Below are positions 1 through 11,586 of a stretch of 64,000 nt of DNA, piece after piece. The DNA comes from Cystobacter fuscus DSM 2262. Lineage in GTDB: Bacteria; Myxococcota; Myxococcia; Myxococcales; Myxococcaceae. Position 1 is the first letter of the stretch. Each line of letters opens with the position of its first letter. The position numbers were made by a program, and so were the translations under genes. A model generated the notes under the pieces. That model had not been told where the DNA came from. It saw only the letters and a list, made by a program, of their open reading frames with translations, and made no database searches. Location of the stretch: the NCBI RefSeq assembly GCF_000335475.2, contig NZ_ANAH02000008.1, forward strand, positions 248,001 through 312,000, written 5' to 3'.

Positions 1-687
1 AAGTGGCAGCCCCAGCTCGACTCGCCCGAGTGGAGCCAGGCGGTGAACTTCTACGTGGACCTGCTGAGCAAGTTCGGCCCGCCGGGACCGAGCAGCAACG
101 GGTTCAACGAGAACCTCACGCTGTTCAACGCGGGCAAGTGCGCCATGTGGGTGGACGCGAGCGTGGCGGGGGCCTTCGTCACCGACAAGACGCAGAGCCA
201 GGTGCCGGACAAGGTGGGCTTCGTCAAGGCGCCGCGCCAGGTGACCCCCAAGGGCAGCTCCTGGCTGTGGACGTGGGCGCTGGCGGTCCCCAAGAGCTCC
301 AAGCAGCAGCAGGCCGCGTTCGACTTCATCCAGTGGGCCACGTCCAAGGAGTACGCCAACCTCGTGGCCAAGCGCTATGGCATCTCCGCGATGCCGCCGG
401 GCACGCGACTGTCCACCTACGCCAACGCCGAGTACATGAAGGCCACGCCCTTCGCGCGCGTCACCCAGGAGGCCATCCAGACGGCCAACCCCGACTCGCC
501 CACGCTCAAGCCCGTGCCGTACACCGGCGTCCAGTTCGCCACCATCCCCGAGTTCCAGGCCATCGGGACGCAGGTGGGCAAGAGCATCTCCGGCGCCCTC
601 GCGGGCAGCTCCAAGGTCGACGCGGAGCTGAAGAAACTGAACGAGTCCGTGCAGCGCACGATCAAGCGCGCGGGCTACATCAAGTAG
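1..687 (+). CDS. Polyol ABC transporter, substrate-binding protein (3' part)
   Basis: The frame is open from base 1 and ends with TAG at 685-687, so the N-terminal half and signal peptide lie outside the window. The visible 228 residues resemble the C-terminal lobe of family 1 sugar-binding proteins of the mannitol/sorbitol (SmoE/MtlE) type, with a typical late segment WLWTWALAVPKSSK followed by a helical region. It would bind polyol in the periplasm and deliver it to the two permeases that follow 56 bases downstream. The operon context (two MalF/MalG-type permeases, a MalK-type ATPase, polyol dehydrogenase and fructokinase) supports mannitol or sorbitol as ligand. The exact substrate is inference. 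Confidence 0.85.
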   Translation, partial: KWQPQLDSPEWSQAVNFYVDLLSKFGPPGPSSNGFNENLTLFNAGKCAMWVDASVAGAFVTDKTQSQVPDKVGFVKAPRQVTPKGSSWLWTWALAVPKSSKQQQAAFDFIQWATSKEYANLVAKRYGISAMPPGTRLSTYANAEYMKATPFARVTQEAIQTANPDSPTLKPVPYTGVQFATIPEFQAIGTQVGKSISGALAGSSKVDAELKKLNESVQRTIKRAGYIK

Positions 688-743
688 TCACACGCGCGCC
701 GCGCCGCCCCCACCCCCACCGCTGACCCCCTTGGAGTACCTCG

Positions 744-1625
<882 letters not shown>

Positions 1626-1637
1626 GACTCCCCCACC

Positions 1638-2471
<834 letters not shown>

Positions 2472-2483
2472 CGGAATACGTCC

Positions 2484-3566
<1,083 letters not shown>

Positions 3567-3581
3567 AGCACCCCCTCGACC

Positions 3582-5075
3582 ATGCATACCCTCGATCAGG
3601 CTCATCTCTCCTCCCTGCCCGCCTCCATCGTCCGCCCCGGCCATGACCGCACGAAGGTGCGCGCCGGCATCGCCCACATCGGCGTGGGCGGGTTCCACCG
3701 CGCGCACCAGGCCATCTACACCGACCGCGCGCTGGCGCGGCCCGGCCAGGAGGGCTGGGGCATCTGCGGCATCAACCTGCTGCCCCAGGACGCCGCCATG
3801 GCCGCGGCGATGAAGAAGCAGAACGGGCTGTACACCGTGAGCGAGATGGCGCCGGACGGCTCGCACGTCTCGCGCGTCGTGGAGTGCATGGTCGAGTACC
3901 TCTACGCCCCGGACAGCCCCGAGGCGGTGCTGGCGAAGCTGAGCCACCCGGACATCCGCATCGTCTCGCTGACCATCACCGAGGGCGGCTACCTCATCGA
4001 CGAGCACGGCCGCTTCAACCTGGAGCACCCCACGGTGGCGCATGACCTGGCGCACCCGGAAGCACCCCAGGGCGCGTTCGGCTACATCGTCGGAGCGCTG
4101 GAGCGTCGGCGCAAGGCGGGCGTGAAGCCCTTCACCGTCATGTCCTGCGACAACCTGCGCCACAACGGCGCCCAGGCCCGGCGTGCCGTGGCGGCCTTCG
4201 CCCGGGCGAGGTCGCCGGAGCTCGCGGAGTGGATCGAGCGCGAGGTGGGCTTCCCCAACGGCATGGTGGACCGCATCACCCCGGCCACGGACGCCGCCGC
4301 CAAACAGAAGCTGCGCGAGCTGACCCAGGTGGACGACGCCGCGCCCGTCATCTGCGAGGACTTCATCCAGTGGGTGCTGGAGGATGACTTCCGCGACGGC
4401 CGCCCCGACTGGCACGAAGTGGGCGTGATGTTCACGAAGGACGTGTCCCCGTACGAGGAGGCGAAGATCCGCCTGCTCAACGCGTCCCACACGATGCTCT
4501 CCTACCCGGCCTACCTGTCGGGCCTGCGCAAGGTGGACGACGCCCTGCACGACAAGCTCTTCTTCAGCTACCTGCGCGGCTTCCTGGATCACGACGCGGG
4601 CGTGTGGCTCAAGTCGCTGCCCGGGCTCGACATCGAGTCCTACAAGGACACGCTCCTGCGCCGCTTCGGCAACCGGGCCGTGGGAGATCAGCTCGCGCGC
4701 CTGTGCATGGATGGCGGCTCGAAGATCTCCGGCTTCCTGCTGCCCACCGTGCACGCGATCCTCGAGAACGGGCGGCCCTACCACCGCATCGCCTTCTTCC
4801 TCGCCGCCTATGATCGCTACCTCGAGGGCAAGGACGAGAAGGGCGAGGCCTATCCCATCAACGAGCCCAACGCGCGCCCCTTGCTCGAGAAGGTGATGGC
4901 GAGCGACTCGCCGATGACGCTCATCGGGCTCAAGGAGGTCGTGGGCACGCAGATTCCGGCGCACCAGGGATTCGTCGAGCTGTACCTGAAGCTGCGCGCG
5001 CAGATCGACGCCCAGGGCATCGTGGCGACGCTCCAGTCGCTCGATCCCGCGAGCAAGACCCCGCCCGCGGCGTAG
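3582..5075 (+). CDS. Mannitol 2-dehydrogenase family polyol dehydrogenase
   Basis: A 497-residue long-chain polyol dehydrogenase that would oxidise D-mannitol to D-fructose (or a related polyol to a ketose) with NAD. The N-terminal nucleotide-binding motif IGVGGFHRAHQA is near residues 29-40. The family active-site signature KIRLLNASHTMLSYPAY, with the catalytic Lys, Asn and His, lies near residues 290-306. Length matches the family. It follows the transporter genes by 15 bases and precedes a PfkB kinase, which would phosphorylate the fructose produced. Mannitol versus arabinitol or sorbitol specificity cannot be told from sequence. Confidence 0.9.
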   Translation: MHTLDQAHLSSLPASIVRPGHDRTKVRAGIAHIGVGGFHRAHQAIYTDRALARPGQEGWGICGINLLPQDAAMAAAMKKQNGLYTVSEMAPDGSHVSRVVECMVEYLYAPDSPEAVLAKLSHPDIRIVSLTITEGGYLIDEHGRFNLEHPTVAHDLAHPEAPQGAFGYIVGALERRRKAGVKPFTVMSCDNLRHNGAQARRAVAAFARARSPELAEWIEREVGFPNGMVDRITPATDAAAKQKLRELTQVDDAAPVICEDFIQWVLEDDFRDGRPDWHEVGVMFTKDVSPYEEAKIRLLNASHTMLSYPAYLSGLRKVDDALHDKLFFSYLRGFLDHDAGVWLKSLPGLDIESYKDTLLRRFGNRAVGDQLARLCMDGGSKISGFLLPTVHAILENGRPYHRIAFFLAAYDRYLEGKDEKGEAYPINEPNARPLLEKVMASDSPMTLIGLKEVVGTQIPAHQGFVELYLKLRAQIDAQGIVATLQSLDPASKTPPAA

Positions 5076-5090
5076 AGGAGGGAGCCACCC

Positions 5091-6059
5091 ATGACGCGCC
5101 TCATCGCCTTCGGAGAAGCCCTGGTGGACATGCTGTCCAGCCGCCTGGGCGCCTCCACCGAGAAGGAGACCTTCACGCCGTACGCCGGAGGAGCCCCCGC
5201 CAACGTGGCCGTGGCCTGCGCGCGGCTGGGCGTGCCGAGCCTCTTCGTCGGCATGCTGGGCCAGGATCAGTTCGGCGACTTCATCCTCGCGGAGCTGGCC
5301 TCGCACGGCGTGGACGTGCGCCACGTCGAGCGCACCCGCGCGGCCAAGACGGCCCTGGCCTTCGTGTCCCGGGATGCCTCGGGGGACCGCCGCTTCGACT
5401 TCTACCGACCTCCCTCGGCGGACCTGCTGTACCGGCCCGAGCACCTGCCCGCGAACCTGTTCGACGCCTCGTCCATCCTGCACCTGTGCTCGAACACGCT
5501 GACGGAAGAGGCCATCACCGCCACGACCTTCGCGGTGGCGGATGAGGCCGCGAAGGCGGGAGCGCTGATCAGCGTGGACGCCAACATCCGCGCCAACCTG
5601 TGGCCGGAGCACCGCGTGGACACCGCCCGGGTCACCGCGCTGCTCGACCGGGCGCAGCTGATCAAACTGGCACGCGAGGAGCTGGAGTTGCTGCGGGGGG
5701 ACGAGCCCGAGGAGCGCTGGCTCCAGGCCCGTCTGGCCGCCGGGGCCGCGCTGGTCATCATCACCGATGGAGGCGAGCCGGTGACGGCGGTGACGGCGCG
5801 CACGCGCCTCCAGGTGACGCCGCCCAAGGTCCAGGTCGTCGACACCACGGCGGCCGGGGATGCCTTCATCGGCGGGTTTCTCTCGACGGTGGTGGATGCG
5901 CGGCTCAACCGGAAGACCCTGGCGGCCTGGGCTTCCGATACGGCGCTCGTGCGGCAGGCGCTGGAGTTCGCGAGCCGGTGCGGTTCGTTCACCGTCACCC
6001 GGCCGGGCTCCTACGCCGCGCTGCCCAGGCGTGAGGACCTGGCGGCCCTGCGCTCCTGA
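5091..6059 (+). CDS. PfkB-family carbohydrate kinase, probable fructokinase
   Basis: A 322-residue ribokinase-fold sugar kinase. The first PfkB signature, GGAPANVAVACARLG, is near residues 28-42. The second, DTTAAGDAFIGGF with the catalytic Asp, is near residues 251-263. A strong GGAGGGAG ribosome-binding site stands before the ATG. It is the last gene of the polyol operon, 15 bases after the dehydrogenase, and most likely makes fructose 6-phosphate from the dehydrogenase product, like MtlZ in Pseudomonas. A stem-loop at 6071-6100 follows. Confidence 0.88.
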   Translation: MTRLIAFGEALVDMLSSRLGASTEKETFTPYAGGAPANVAVACARLGVPSLFVGMLGQDQFGDFILAELASHGVDVRHVERTRAAKTALAFVSRDASGDRRFDFYRPPSADLLYRPEHLPANLFDASSILHLCSNTLTEEAITATTFAVADEAAKAGALISVDANIRANLWPEHRVDTARVTALLDRAQLIKLAREELELLRGDEPEERWLQARLAAGAALVIITDGGEPVTAVTARTRLQVTPPKVQVVDTTAAGDAFIGGFLSTVVDARLNRKTLAAWASDTALVRQALEFASRCGSFTVTRPGSYAALPRREDLAALRS

Positions 6060-6070
6060 GCGGGAGTGAT

Positions 6071-6100
6071 CCCTCGCCCTCTCGAGAGGAGGGCGAGGGG
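6071..6100. terminator. Bidirectional stem-loop terminator
   Basis: CCCTCGCCCTC pairs with GAGGGCGAGGG across a six-base loop. It lies between the converging polyol operon and the small lipoprotein gene, with no strong T-run on either side. Confidence 0.6.
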
Positions 6101-6104
6101 ACGC

Positions 6105-6389
6105 CTAGCGTTGAGGCAGGCTCTCACCGGAGTCGACCGCGCCGTCCGGATTGGGCGCGTTGGTGGGAGCGGCCGGGGTGCCCGGGTTGCTGAGCGGATC
6201 TCCGTCGATGCCATTGGGCGCGTTGGGGATGTTGTGGTCCGGGTTCGGATCCAACCCCGCGCCGCCGATACCTGGAGTCGTGGCGGGCGTCGGGGGAGAG
6301 GTATCCCGAGTGGCCGTGGTCGCGCAGCCCGTGCCGAGCGCCACCGCGCCCGTGAGCAGACCCGTCAGCAGCAGTTTCATCTTCGTCAT
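6105..6389 (-). CDS. Small secreted lipoprotein, unknown function
   Basis: A 94-residue protein whose start is set by a GGGAAGG ribosome-binding site just before the ATG at 6389; a longer upstream frame exists but lacks one. The N-terminus MTKMKLLLTGLLTGAVAL leads to a cysteine at about residue 22 in a loose lipobox (GTGC), so it is probably lipid-anchored. The mature part is low-complexity, rich in Pro, Asn, Gly and Asp, with no recognisable domain. It is divergent from the secreted-protein gene at 6503, and the 113 bases between should hold both promoters. Confidence 0.7.
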   Translation of the reverse strand: MTKMKLLLTGLLTGAVALGTGCATTATRDTSPPTPATTPGIGGAGLDPNPDHNIPNAPNGIDGDPLSNPGTPAAPTNAPNPDGAVDSGESLPQR

Positions 6390-6502
6390 GGCCTTCCCTC
6401 TCAGGGTGGGAAGGTAAAGGTGGGGCGTTCCCGAGCCATAGGCAGCGGGCGATTGCTCGGTAGGTCGCTGCTGACTGGCGCCTCCTCTATCATCGAGACC
6501 CC

Positions 6503-7603
6503 ATGAGCCTTCGCTCCCCACTCGTCCAGTTCGTGGTCGTGGCACTCGTGTTCCCATTGGTGGGCGCCGAGCCCCCACGGGGGGACCTGGAGGAGGCTCT
6601 CCGCCAAGCCACCGTCGTTGTGCTCGGCCAGGTCGAGAGCATGGACTTCCGCGGCGAGCGTCAATTCCTCACCCTCCAGGTGGAGCATGTCGCGCGGGGT
6701 GAACTGCCCGACGTCATCACCTTCGACGCCGAGCCCCCCAAAGGGCAACGCTCGTCCATCGGGCTCGGGGAGCGGATGATCGCGTTTCTCGAACCAACCT
6801 CCCAGGTACAACCTCGCTTCCGGCTCGCCCTCGGTGGCGCCGCGGCGCTGAAGGTCATCAGGGACAAAGCCCATGCCACGTTCTCCGTGGAGGAAGGCAC
6901 GTGGTTTCACCTGTGCGACGCCTCGCCCCCAGGCGAGCACAGGGTATGCAAGGTACCGCTCAAACGGTTCCTGAGCGACGCGGGGCTTCGCCCCTTCACC
7001 CCTTCCAGAGAAGCAACCTTCTGCGTCATCCCACGCCCACAATGCGAGCCCTGTGACCTGGAGGAACAGTTGCGCAAGAGCGGTGCGGCGGATTTGAAGG
7101 ATTGTGGGACCGCACCGGAGCAGGACACCGTCCCCCCTATCCTTCAGTGCGTGCGCGAGTCCCTGAAGGCACGTACCCCCTTCCTGGTACGTATGCCGCG
7201 CCAGGGGGTGGATTCATACCTCGTGGACGCCTTCGTGTCGGACGGGACCCATTTCCGTAAAATGTCTTTTGATAGCAGCACGACAGGGGGACCTCGGTGC
7301 TCGGCCCTGGTGTTCCAGCGGCGCTGCGAATCACTCGTGCTACGCGAATCGGACGCGCCCTGGCTCCAATGCGAGACTCCAGGTAGGTACGAAGAACTCT
7401 GCGCCCAGAGCCGACGTGTCTACGCGCTCGGGCCCGCCGAGAAGGTGTCCCGGTTGAGCTGCGACCCCGAAGGCCGGCGAGGCATGTGGCTCTGTGACGT
7501 ACTCCCAGCCGGAGCCAGGTCGGGCAAGCACACGCCTCGTCCTGAAGGCCCGGACTTCATCTGCTCCACCCGGTCCGAGCGGCTCTTCTGTCGCGAGGAA
7601 TGA
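6503..7603 (+). CDS. Secreted hypothetical protein, cysteine-rich C-terminal half
   Basis: A 366-residue protein I do not recognise. The N-terminus MSLRSPLVQFVVVALVFPLVG is a clear signal peptide ending near residue 22. The first third (EEALRQATVVVLGQVESMDF onward) looks like a small beta-rich domain. The last 200 residues carry many cysteines, suggesting disulfides in an extracytoplasmic protein. It converges with the DUF3396 gene, leaving 23 bases between the stop codons. Base composition is less GC-biased than the polyol operon, consistent with accessory DNA. Confidence 0.7.
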   Translation: MSLRSPLVQFVVVALVFPLVGAEPPRGDLEEALRQATVVVLGQVESMDFRGERQFLTLQVEHVARGELPDVITFDAEPPKGQRSSIGLGERMIAFLEPTSQVQPRFRLALGGAAALKVIRDKAHATFSVEEGTWFHLCDASPPGEHRVCKVPLKRFLSDAGLRPFTPSREATFCVIPRPQCEPCDLEEQLRKSGAADLKDCGTAPEQDTVPPILQCVRESLKARTPFLVRMPRQGVDSYLVDAFVSDGTHFRKMSFDSSTTGGPRCSALVFQRRCESLVLRESDAPWLQCETPGRYEELCAQSRRVYALGPAEKVSRLSCDPEGRRGMWLCDVLPAGARSGKHTPRPEGPDFICSTRSERLFCREE

Positions 7604-7626
7604 AGCGGAAGCCCTACGTCATCAAA

Positions 7627-8670
7627 TCAATCCAGGAAGCGCCGTGACCACCTCCGGACCTCCTCCTGGGTAAAACCCATGGCGTCATGGAGGTTCCCCT
7701 GCTCCCCAGTCGCATCAGTCAAGGGGAGTGGTTCCAACCAGGGTTCGAGCACCCGTGCGAATTCTCGGTACGTTGGCAGATCGTGTCCCGAGGCAAGGTC
7801 TCCAGCCTCGGGCCCTTGTCCCAGAGAGACCATGACGCGATTCTCGTCCAATTCGTGCACCGTCGCATCAGCGGATTGCAAGCGCGAACGTAACAGCTCA
7901 GCCCCACCGGCTTCGCCGAGTACAGGCTGGCCGAGAAAGTTGAGCCAATGGACGCCATCGACTCGTTCCCCCAGGTGCTGCTCCTCGAACCAGGCGGGCC
8001 GTAAGTCAATGCCCGGATGACGGGCGAGTTCAGCACGGATGGACTCATCCGCACGGCGCAAGGGCCAATACAAGCGGAGCGCGAATCCAACATGACCCGA
8101 GGCGAATCGAAGCTGGGAAGCCATCTCCAGGGCAAGCTCTCGCACCTTCGTTGGCCCATGCTCATGCAGGTATTCGGTGGGGAGCGTCGCGAACAGGAGG
8201 CTCACTGTATCCAACGAAGGCGTGCGCCAGGGAATTCGAGCCTGATAATGGAATTCATAGCCGTTGCGGCTGCGAAGACCTCCATCCAGGAGCACTCGCG
8301 TCGCATAACCCCGCTTCTCCATCCGATCGGCGATGTCTTCGGGAAGTTCTTCAATGAACCGGAACGGACGGTCGGGCGAGAGAAGCCGACGAACATAGTT
8401 CCATCGCGCCTCGGTCAAGGCATCGCCTTCGTCGTCATTGGTGAAGGCATGGCAGATGGTCTTGGGACCCTGTCCCACCCCGCGCATGTAGGCTTCGACA
8501 GCGTGGCTCACCCCTTCCGCGATCTCGGGGTGATCATGCGGAAGATAGAAGGCGAAGCGGACCACGTCCCGCGCGAGCAACTCCCTCCGCAGCCGGGGTA
8601 ACTCCCCACTCCACAAGCGATGACGCACGGGAGGCAGTCCTCGATGACGGATACGCGGAGGGCGAATCAT
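7627..8670 (-). CDS. DUF3396 (type VI immunity family) protein, putative antitoxin
   Basis: A 347-residue protein of the DUF3396 family, abundant in myxobacteria and annotated as a toxin-immunity family. Typical segments are LLFATLPTEYLHEHGP, LASGHDLPTY and a central GHVGFALRLYWPL. The ATG at 8670 overlaps the TGA of the upstream lipoprotein by four bases (ATGA), so the two are translationally coupled; a longer open frame upstream is antisense noise. From this coupling I infer that it neutralises the nuclease-like lipoprotein, probably by direct binding. No signal peptide is visible, so it acts in the cytoplasm, as expected for immunity to a nuclease. Confidence 0.82.
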   Translation of the reverse strand: MIRPPRIRHRGLPPVRHRLWSGELPRLRRELLARDVVRFAFYLPHDHPEIAEGVSHAVEAYMRGVGQGPKTICHAFTNDDEGDALTEARWNYVRRLLSPDRPFRFIEELPEDIADRMEKRGYATRVLLDGGLRSRNGYEFHYQARIPWRTPSLDTVSLLFATLPTEYLHEHGPTKVRELALEMASQLRFASGHVGFALRLYWPLRRADESIRAELARHPGIDLRPAWFEEQHLGERVDGVHWLNFLGQPVLGEAGGAELLRSRLQSADATVHELDENRVMVSLGQGPEAGDLASGHDLPTYREFARVLEPWLEPLPLTDATGEQGNLHDAMGFTQEEVRRWSRRFLD

Positions 8671-9566
8671 ATGCGGAGTTCGAAAAGCCCCTCGGGAGAG
8701 ACGATGGCGGCCGGGCAACGGTTTGTGAGCTTCTGGTAGGCTCTCAACTGCGCCTCCGCGCCCGCTACCGTGAATGGGTCCAGCTTGTTGCTGGACAGGC
8801 AGGGAAACTTCAATTCGTAGACGCATTGAACATCGGTGGCATTCCGGGTGCCGTGCACAACAAAATCCGGATGAAGCGTCTTGGGGCCCTTGTTCGTCAG
8901 CACCACTCCATTCGTCTCGGGATCTGGCTTGTAGCGAGGCTCTACTGCGAAGTTGTCTCGAATGATTGGAGGGAGGCGAGCCTTGACACATGCGAAGGCC
9001 GCGGCGTGTTTGAGCCGTCCGAGTTCTTGCGCGAGGGTGACGTTTTCGCCCGCGGCATCAACTCCGACGATCTTCTTGCACTCCACATCATCAGGGAACT
9101 TCCCATTCTTGAACTTGAAGCCACCCGGCTGCTGGTAGGACACGTTGACATCAGCATGCGCCTGAGCAACGCACTCCTTCAAAACCTTCTCCACGTGATC
9201 CAGTTCCGCACCGGTCAGGGCCCGCTCGAATTTGACAAGGCCCTGTACGGCATCTGATGCCTTGACCATCTTGTCCAAGACCTGACCGGTTCGGGATACC
9301 GCTGGCGCAAGGAGTTCGCCAGTGCTGGGATTGACCGTGGTAGCACAGGCCGCACCGCAAGACTGACACAGCGCGGTTCGAGGGCCAGGAGACCCCACAC
9401 CCCCTGATTGAAAGAGCACGGGAATCCGAGACGCGGGAGCGGAACAAGAAAAACCAAGCAACGCGACGATGAAAACAGCTCCCACAAGCCTCATCCGGGA
9501 TGGCCACGACCATGCGCCAGCCCAGAGAACCGCTCTCGAACTCCTCACGGGTTTCGAATTCACCAT
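8667..9566 (-). CDS. Lipoprotein with PD-(D/E)xK-like C-terminus, putative polymorphic toxin
   Basis: A 299-residue protein with a type II-like signal (hydrophobic LVGAVFIVALLGF, then SCSAP). The ATG at 9566 is chosen because GGGAGGGG lies just upstream; an internal ATG at 9494 would give a more ordinary signal peptide but has no ribosome-binding site. The C-terminal third carries HPDFVVHG (Asp 234) followed 17 residues later by YELK (Glu 251, Lys 253) and a downstream AQLRAY helix, which fits a PD-(D/E)xK nuclease core. The next gene encodes a DUF3396 immunity-type protein with ATGA overlap. The layout is reminiscent of myxobacterial SitA/SitI lipoprotein toxins passed by outer-membrane exchange. 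Toxin function is inferred. Confidence 0.72.
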   Translation of the reverse strand: MVNSKPVRSSRAVLWAGAWSWPSRMRLVGAVFIVALLGFSCSAPASRIPVLFQSGGVGSPGPRTALCQSCGAACATTVNPSTGELLAPAVSRTGQVLDKMVKASDAVQGLVKFERALTGAELDHVEKVLKECVAQAHADVNVSYQQPGGFKFKNGKFPDDVECKKIVGVDAAGENVTLAQELGRLKHAAAFACVKARLPPIIRDNFAVEPRYKPDPETNGVVLTNKGPKTLHPDFVVHGTRNATDVQCVYELKFPCLSSNKLDPFTVAGAEAQLRAYQKLTNRCPAAIVSPEGLFELRI

Positions 9567-9629
9567 CTACCCCTCCCTCTCATCACGCCTGACAAAGCGC
9601 GGGATACAGGCGGCGCCAGTGGGTGTATC

Positions 9630-10262
9630 TCAGGGCGCACCCGAGTTGGCGAATGCCATTTCGCTGAGCGCGATCCGTAGAGACTGGAAGCTCCGAGACA
9701 GATTCCGAGAAGGAACCATGTGCTCGCCGACCGCTCGGGCCACCTCTATCTTCCGCAGCCCGGTCTTGAAATAGCCCGCGTTCTTGAGCACATGCTCAAA
9801 GGCCTCCCAAGTACCGCCCGCGATGCCATCGGGATCGCGGTATCTGGCTTGGGATGGAATGGTTGGCTTTACCCGAGGATAGGCGGCTCGAACCGCATCC
9901 CAGTCGCCGAAGTACCAGGCCTCGAGTTCCTCGATCGCCACTCGATTGACAACAGCGTAGCCCTTTTGTTTGGGTGCTGACCTCGTGGGGAGGCCAGCTT
10001 CCAAGGCAAGACGATCAAGCTTACGCTTGAGCGCAACGCAGTCGTCATCATCGCGGTCCACCACCACCACGATACGCCACGTCTCCGGAAGCCAGCTCGC
10101 GTAACCCCGCAGGCGCTCCGGGAGTCGCATCAGCAATTCATCCTTGCACTGGTGAGGATAGACCTCGAATGAGGTGTCGCCGAGCATTCGCGGCAAGACA
10201 AGCCGGAGTAATGCCTCCATGGAGGGCTCCTCAACAAACACCTCTACATGTTCGACGTTCAT
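9630..10262 (-). CDS. DUF4276 family protein (TOPRIM-like), partner of ATPase
   Basis: A 210-residue protein whose ATG at 10262 overlaps the ATPase stop codon (ATGA). It has the TOPRIM-like acidic pattern of DUF4276: a Glu in VEVFVEEP (residues 11-12), DRDDDD starting at Asp 69, and a later acidic helix [10 protein letters not shown] (Glu 111-114). These residues would bind Mg for nucleic-acid cleavage. Fusion-type OLD nucleases carry ATPase and TOPRIM on one chain; here they are on two coupled chains. A defence or DNA-processing role is inferred from the family context. Confidence 0.82.
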   Translation of the reverse strand: MNVEHVEVFVEEPSMEALLRLVLPRMLGDTSFEVYPHQCKDELLMRLPERLRGYASWLPETWRIVVVVDRDDDDCVALKRKLDRLALEAGLPTRSAPKQKGYAVVNRVAIEELEAWYFGDWDAVRAAYPRVKPTIPSQARYRDPDGIAGGTWEAFEHVLKNAGYFKTGLRKIEVARAVGEHMVPSRNLSRSFQSLRIALSEMAFANSGAP

Positions 10263-11512
10263 CCCCGTCCCCCCTTTTTCCGCGGGGCTCCCGCGTTTAC
10301 CAGGGGATCGCCGACACCAAACCTGCCCTCGAGCCATAGATGACCCATGGACGCACCAGCCTCGACAAACTGGGGCACCCCTTGGATGTCTGACGCCCGA
10401 ATGGCCTGGGAATAACCCTGCTCATTGCGGTAGAGGACACGGACCTCCTCCGGCTTCAAGGCGTTGAGGAAGAACGGCGAATGAGTGGTCACCAGGAGTT
10501 GCGAACGCTCGGTCGCGGCTCTGCACTCCTCCGCGAGTTCGGGCAGAAGGCGCGGATGCAGGAAGTTCTCGGGCTCCTCGATGCCCACGAACTGGGGAGG
10601 CGCGGGATCATGCAATACCGTGAGGTAGGCGAGTAGCTTGAGCGTTCCATCCGAAGCGAAGCGCGACAACACCGGGCGCTCGAACGGCGCATCTTTTATT
10701 TGCAGAAGCAGGCGACCATCCGGCATGGGTTCCGCCAATACCTTTTCGAGGCGTGGCACCCGGCGTTGGAGAATCGCGAAGATCTGATCCAACTGACGCG
10801 GATGTTGCTCCTTGAGGTACTGGATGACGTTCGGAAGGTTATCGCCAGTCTTGCTGAGGCGCTCCTGGGGCCCAGCTTCGGGTTGTCCACGAGTATCGTC
10901 GATCGACAGGTAGGAGACGTACCAATCGGTGATGAACTCGCGGAGCGCGGCGACCCGTGGATGCGCGGCGAACTGACCCAGCGTGTTGACGGCGATCAGG
11001 TCGGGCGACCGTAGCGGTGTCTCCTTGCGTTGCTCCTTCTCATCAGGAAGCTCGCCGCTGATGGCGTAACCCTGCCCATTCTTGTAATCGAGAAAACGAA
11101 AGGGAGCACCATAGGACCCTCGTTTCCATTGCAGCCACTCCTCGACAACGAACGGACCCTTGGATCCTTCATCAAGCGCCAGGTGGTAGGTGATGATGGG
11201 GAGCCCAGGACGCTCCCTGTACTTGATTTCGATGACCACCGGGCCGTCCTGCCCGCGCGTCTTCAACTCCCTGGCACGTCCACGGCGATCCCATGCGTGG
11301 CGCAACCCGAATTGGAAACACTCGGAGAGGAAATTGAAGACATCAAAGACGGTCGACTTGCCGCTGCCGTTTGGCCCAAGGAGGGCGGTGAGTGGAGTGA
11401 CATCCTTGAACTCAACAGCCTTGAGGGCGCGGTAGTTCTCGACCCGCAGGTACTCGATGCGAGGCGGCCCACTAGACCGGGGCTGCATTTCGGGTTTGGT
11501 CTTGCCAGCCAT
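10259..11512 (-). CDS. AAA_21/OLD-like ABC ATPase without TOPRIM domain
   Basis: A 417-residue ATPase of the SMC/OLD-related class. Walker A is GPNGSGKST (residues 46-54), the signature-like segment is [14 protein letters not shown], Walker B is [12 protein letters not shown] (around residue 312) and the switch is TTHSPFF with His 344. There is no C-terminal nuclease domain; the DUF4276 gene coupled downstream supplies a TOPRIM-like chain. A GGAGGAAG ribosome-binding site precedes the ATG, and the ATG also overlaps the stop of a 24-codon ORF (TGATG). Such ATPase plus TOPRIM pairs occur in predicted anti-phage systems, so a defence role is likely but untested. Confidence 0.88.
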   Translation of the reverse strand: MAGKTKPEMQPRSSGPPRIEYLRVENYRALKAVEFKDVTPLTALLGPNGSGKSTVFDVFNFLSECFQFGLRHAWDRRGRARELKTRGQDGPVVIEIKYRERPGLPIITYHLALDEGSKGPFVVEEWLQWKRGSYGAPFRFLDYKNGQGYAISGELPDEKEQRKETPLRSPDLIAVNTLGQFAAHPRVAALREFITDWYVSYLSIDDTRGQPEAGPQERLSKTGDNLPNVIQYLKEQHPRQLDQIFAILQRRVPRLEKVLAEPMPDGRLLLQIKDAPFERPVLSRFASDGTLKLLAYLTVLHDPAPPQFVGIEEPENFLHPRLLPELAEECRAATERSQLLVTTHSPFFLNALKPEEVRVLYRNEQGYSQAIRASDIQGVPQFVEAGASMGHLWLEGRFGVGDPLVNAGAPRKKGGRG

Positions 11513-11586
11513 CAGGCAGCTTCCTCCGGAACAAGGGATGCCTCTTCAAGAGCTTGGGATCCATCGTTTTTCTTCGGTCTTCCCAT
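11512..11586 (-). CDS. Possible 24-codon micro-ORF between xylB and the ATPase gene
   Basis: The ATG at 11586 follows the xylulokinase stop directly (TAAATG), and its TGA overlaps the ATPase ATG (TGATG). The peptide begins MGRPKKNDG, resembling the GRP core of an AT-hook, and then becomes acidic. The internal GGAGGAAG serves as the ATPase ribosome-binding site. It could be a leader peptide that couples xylB and ATPase translation, a small functional peptide, or chance. No homology can be judged at this size. Confidence 0.35.
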   Translation of the reverse strand: MGRPKKNDGSQALEEASLVPEEAA

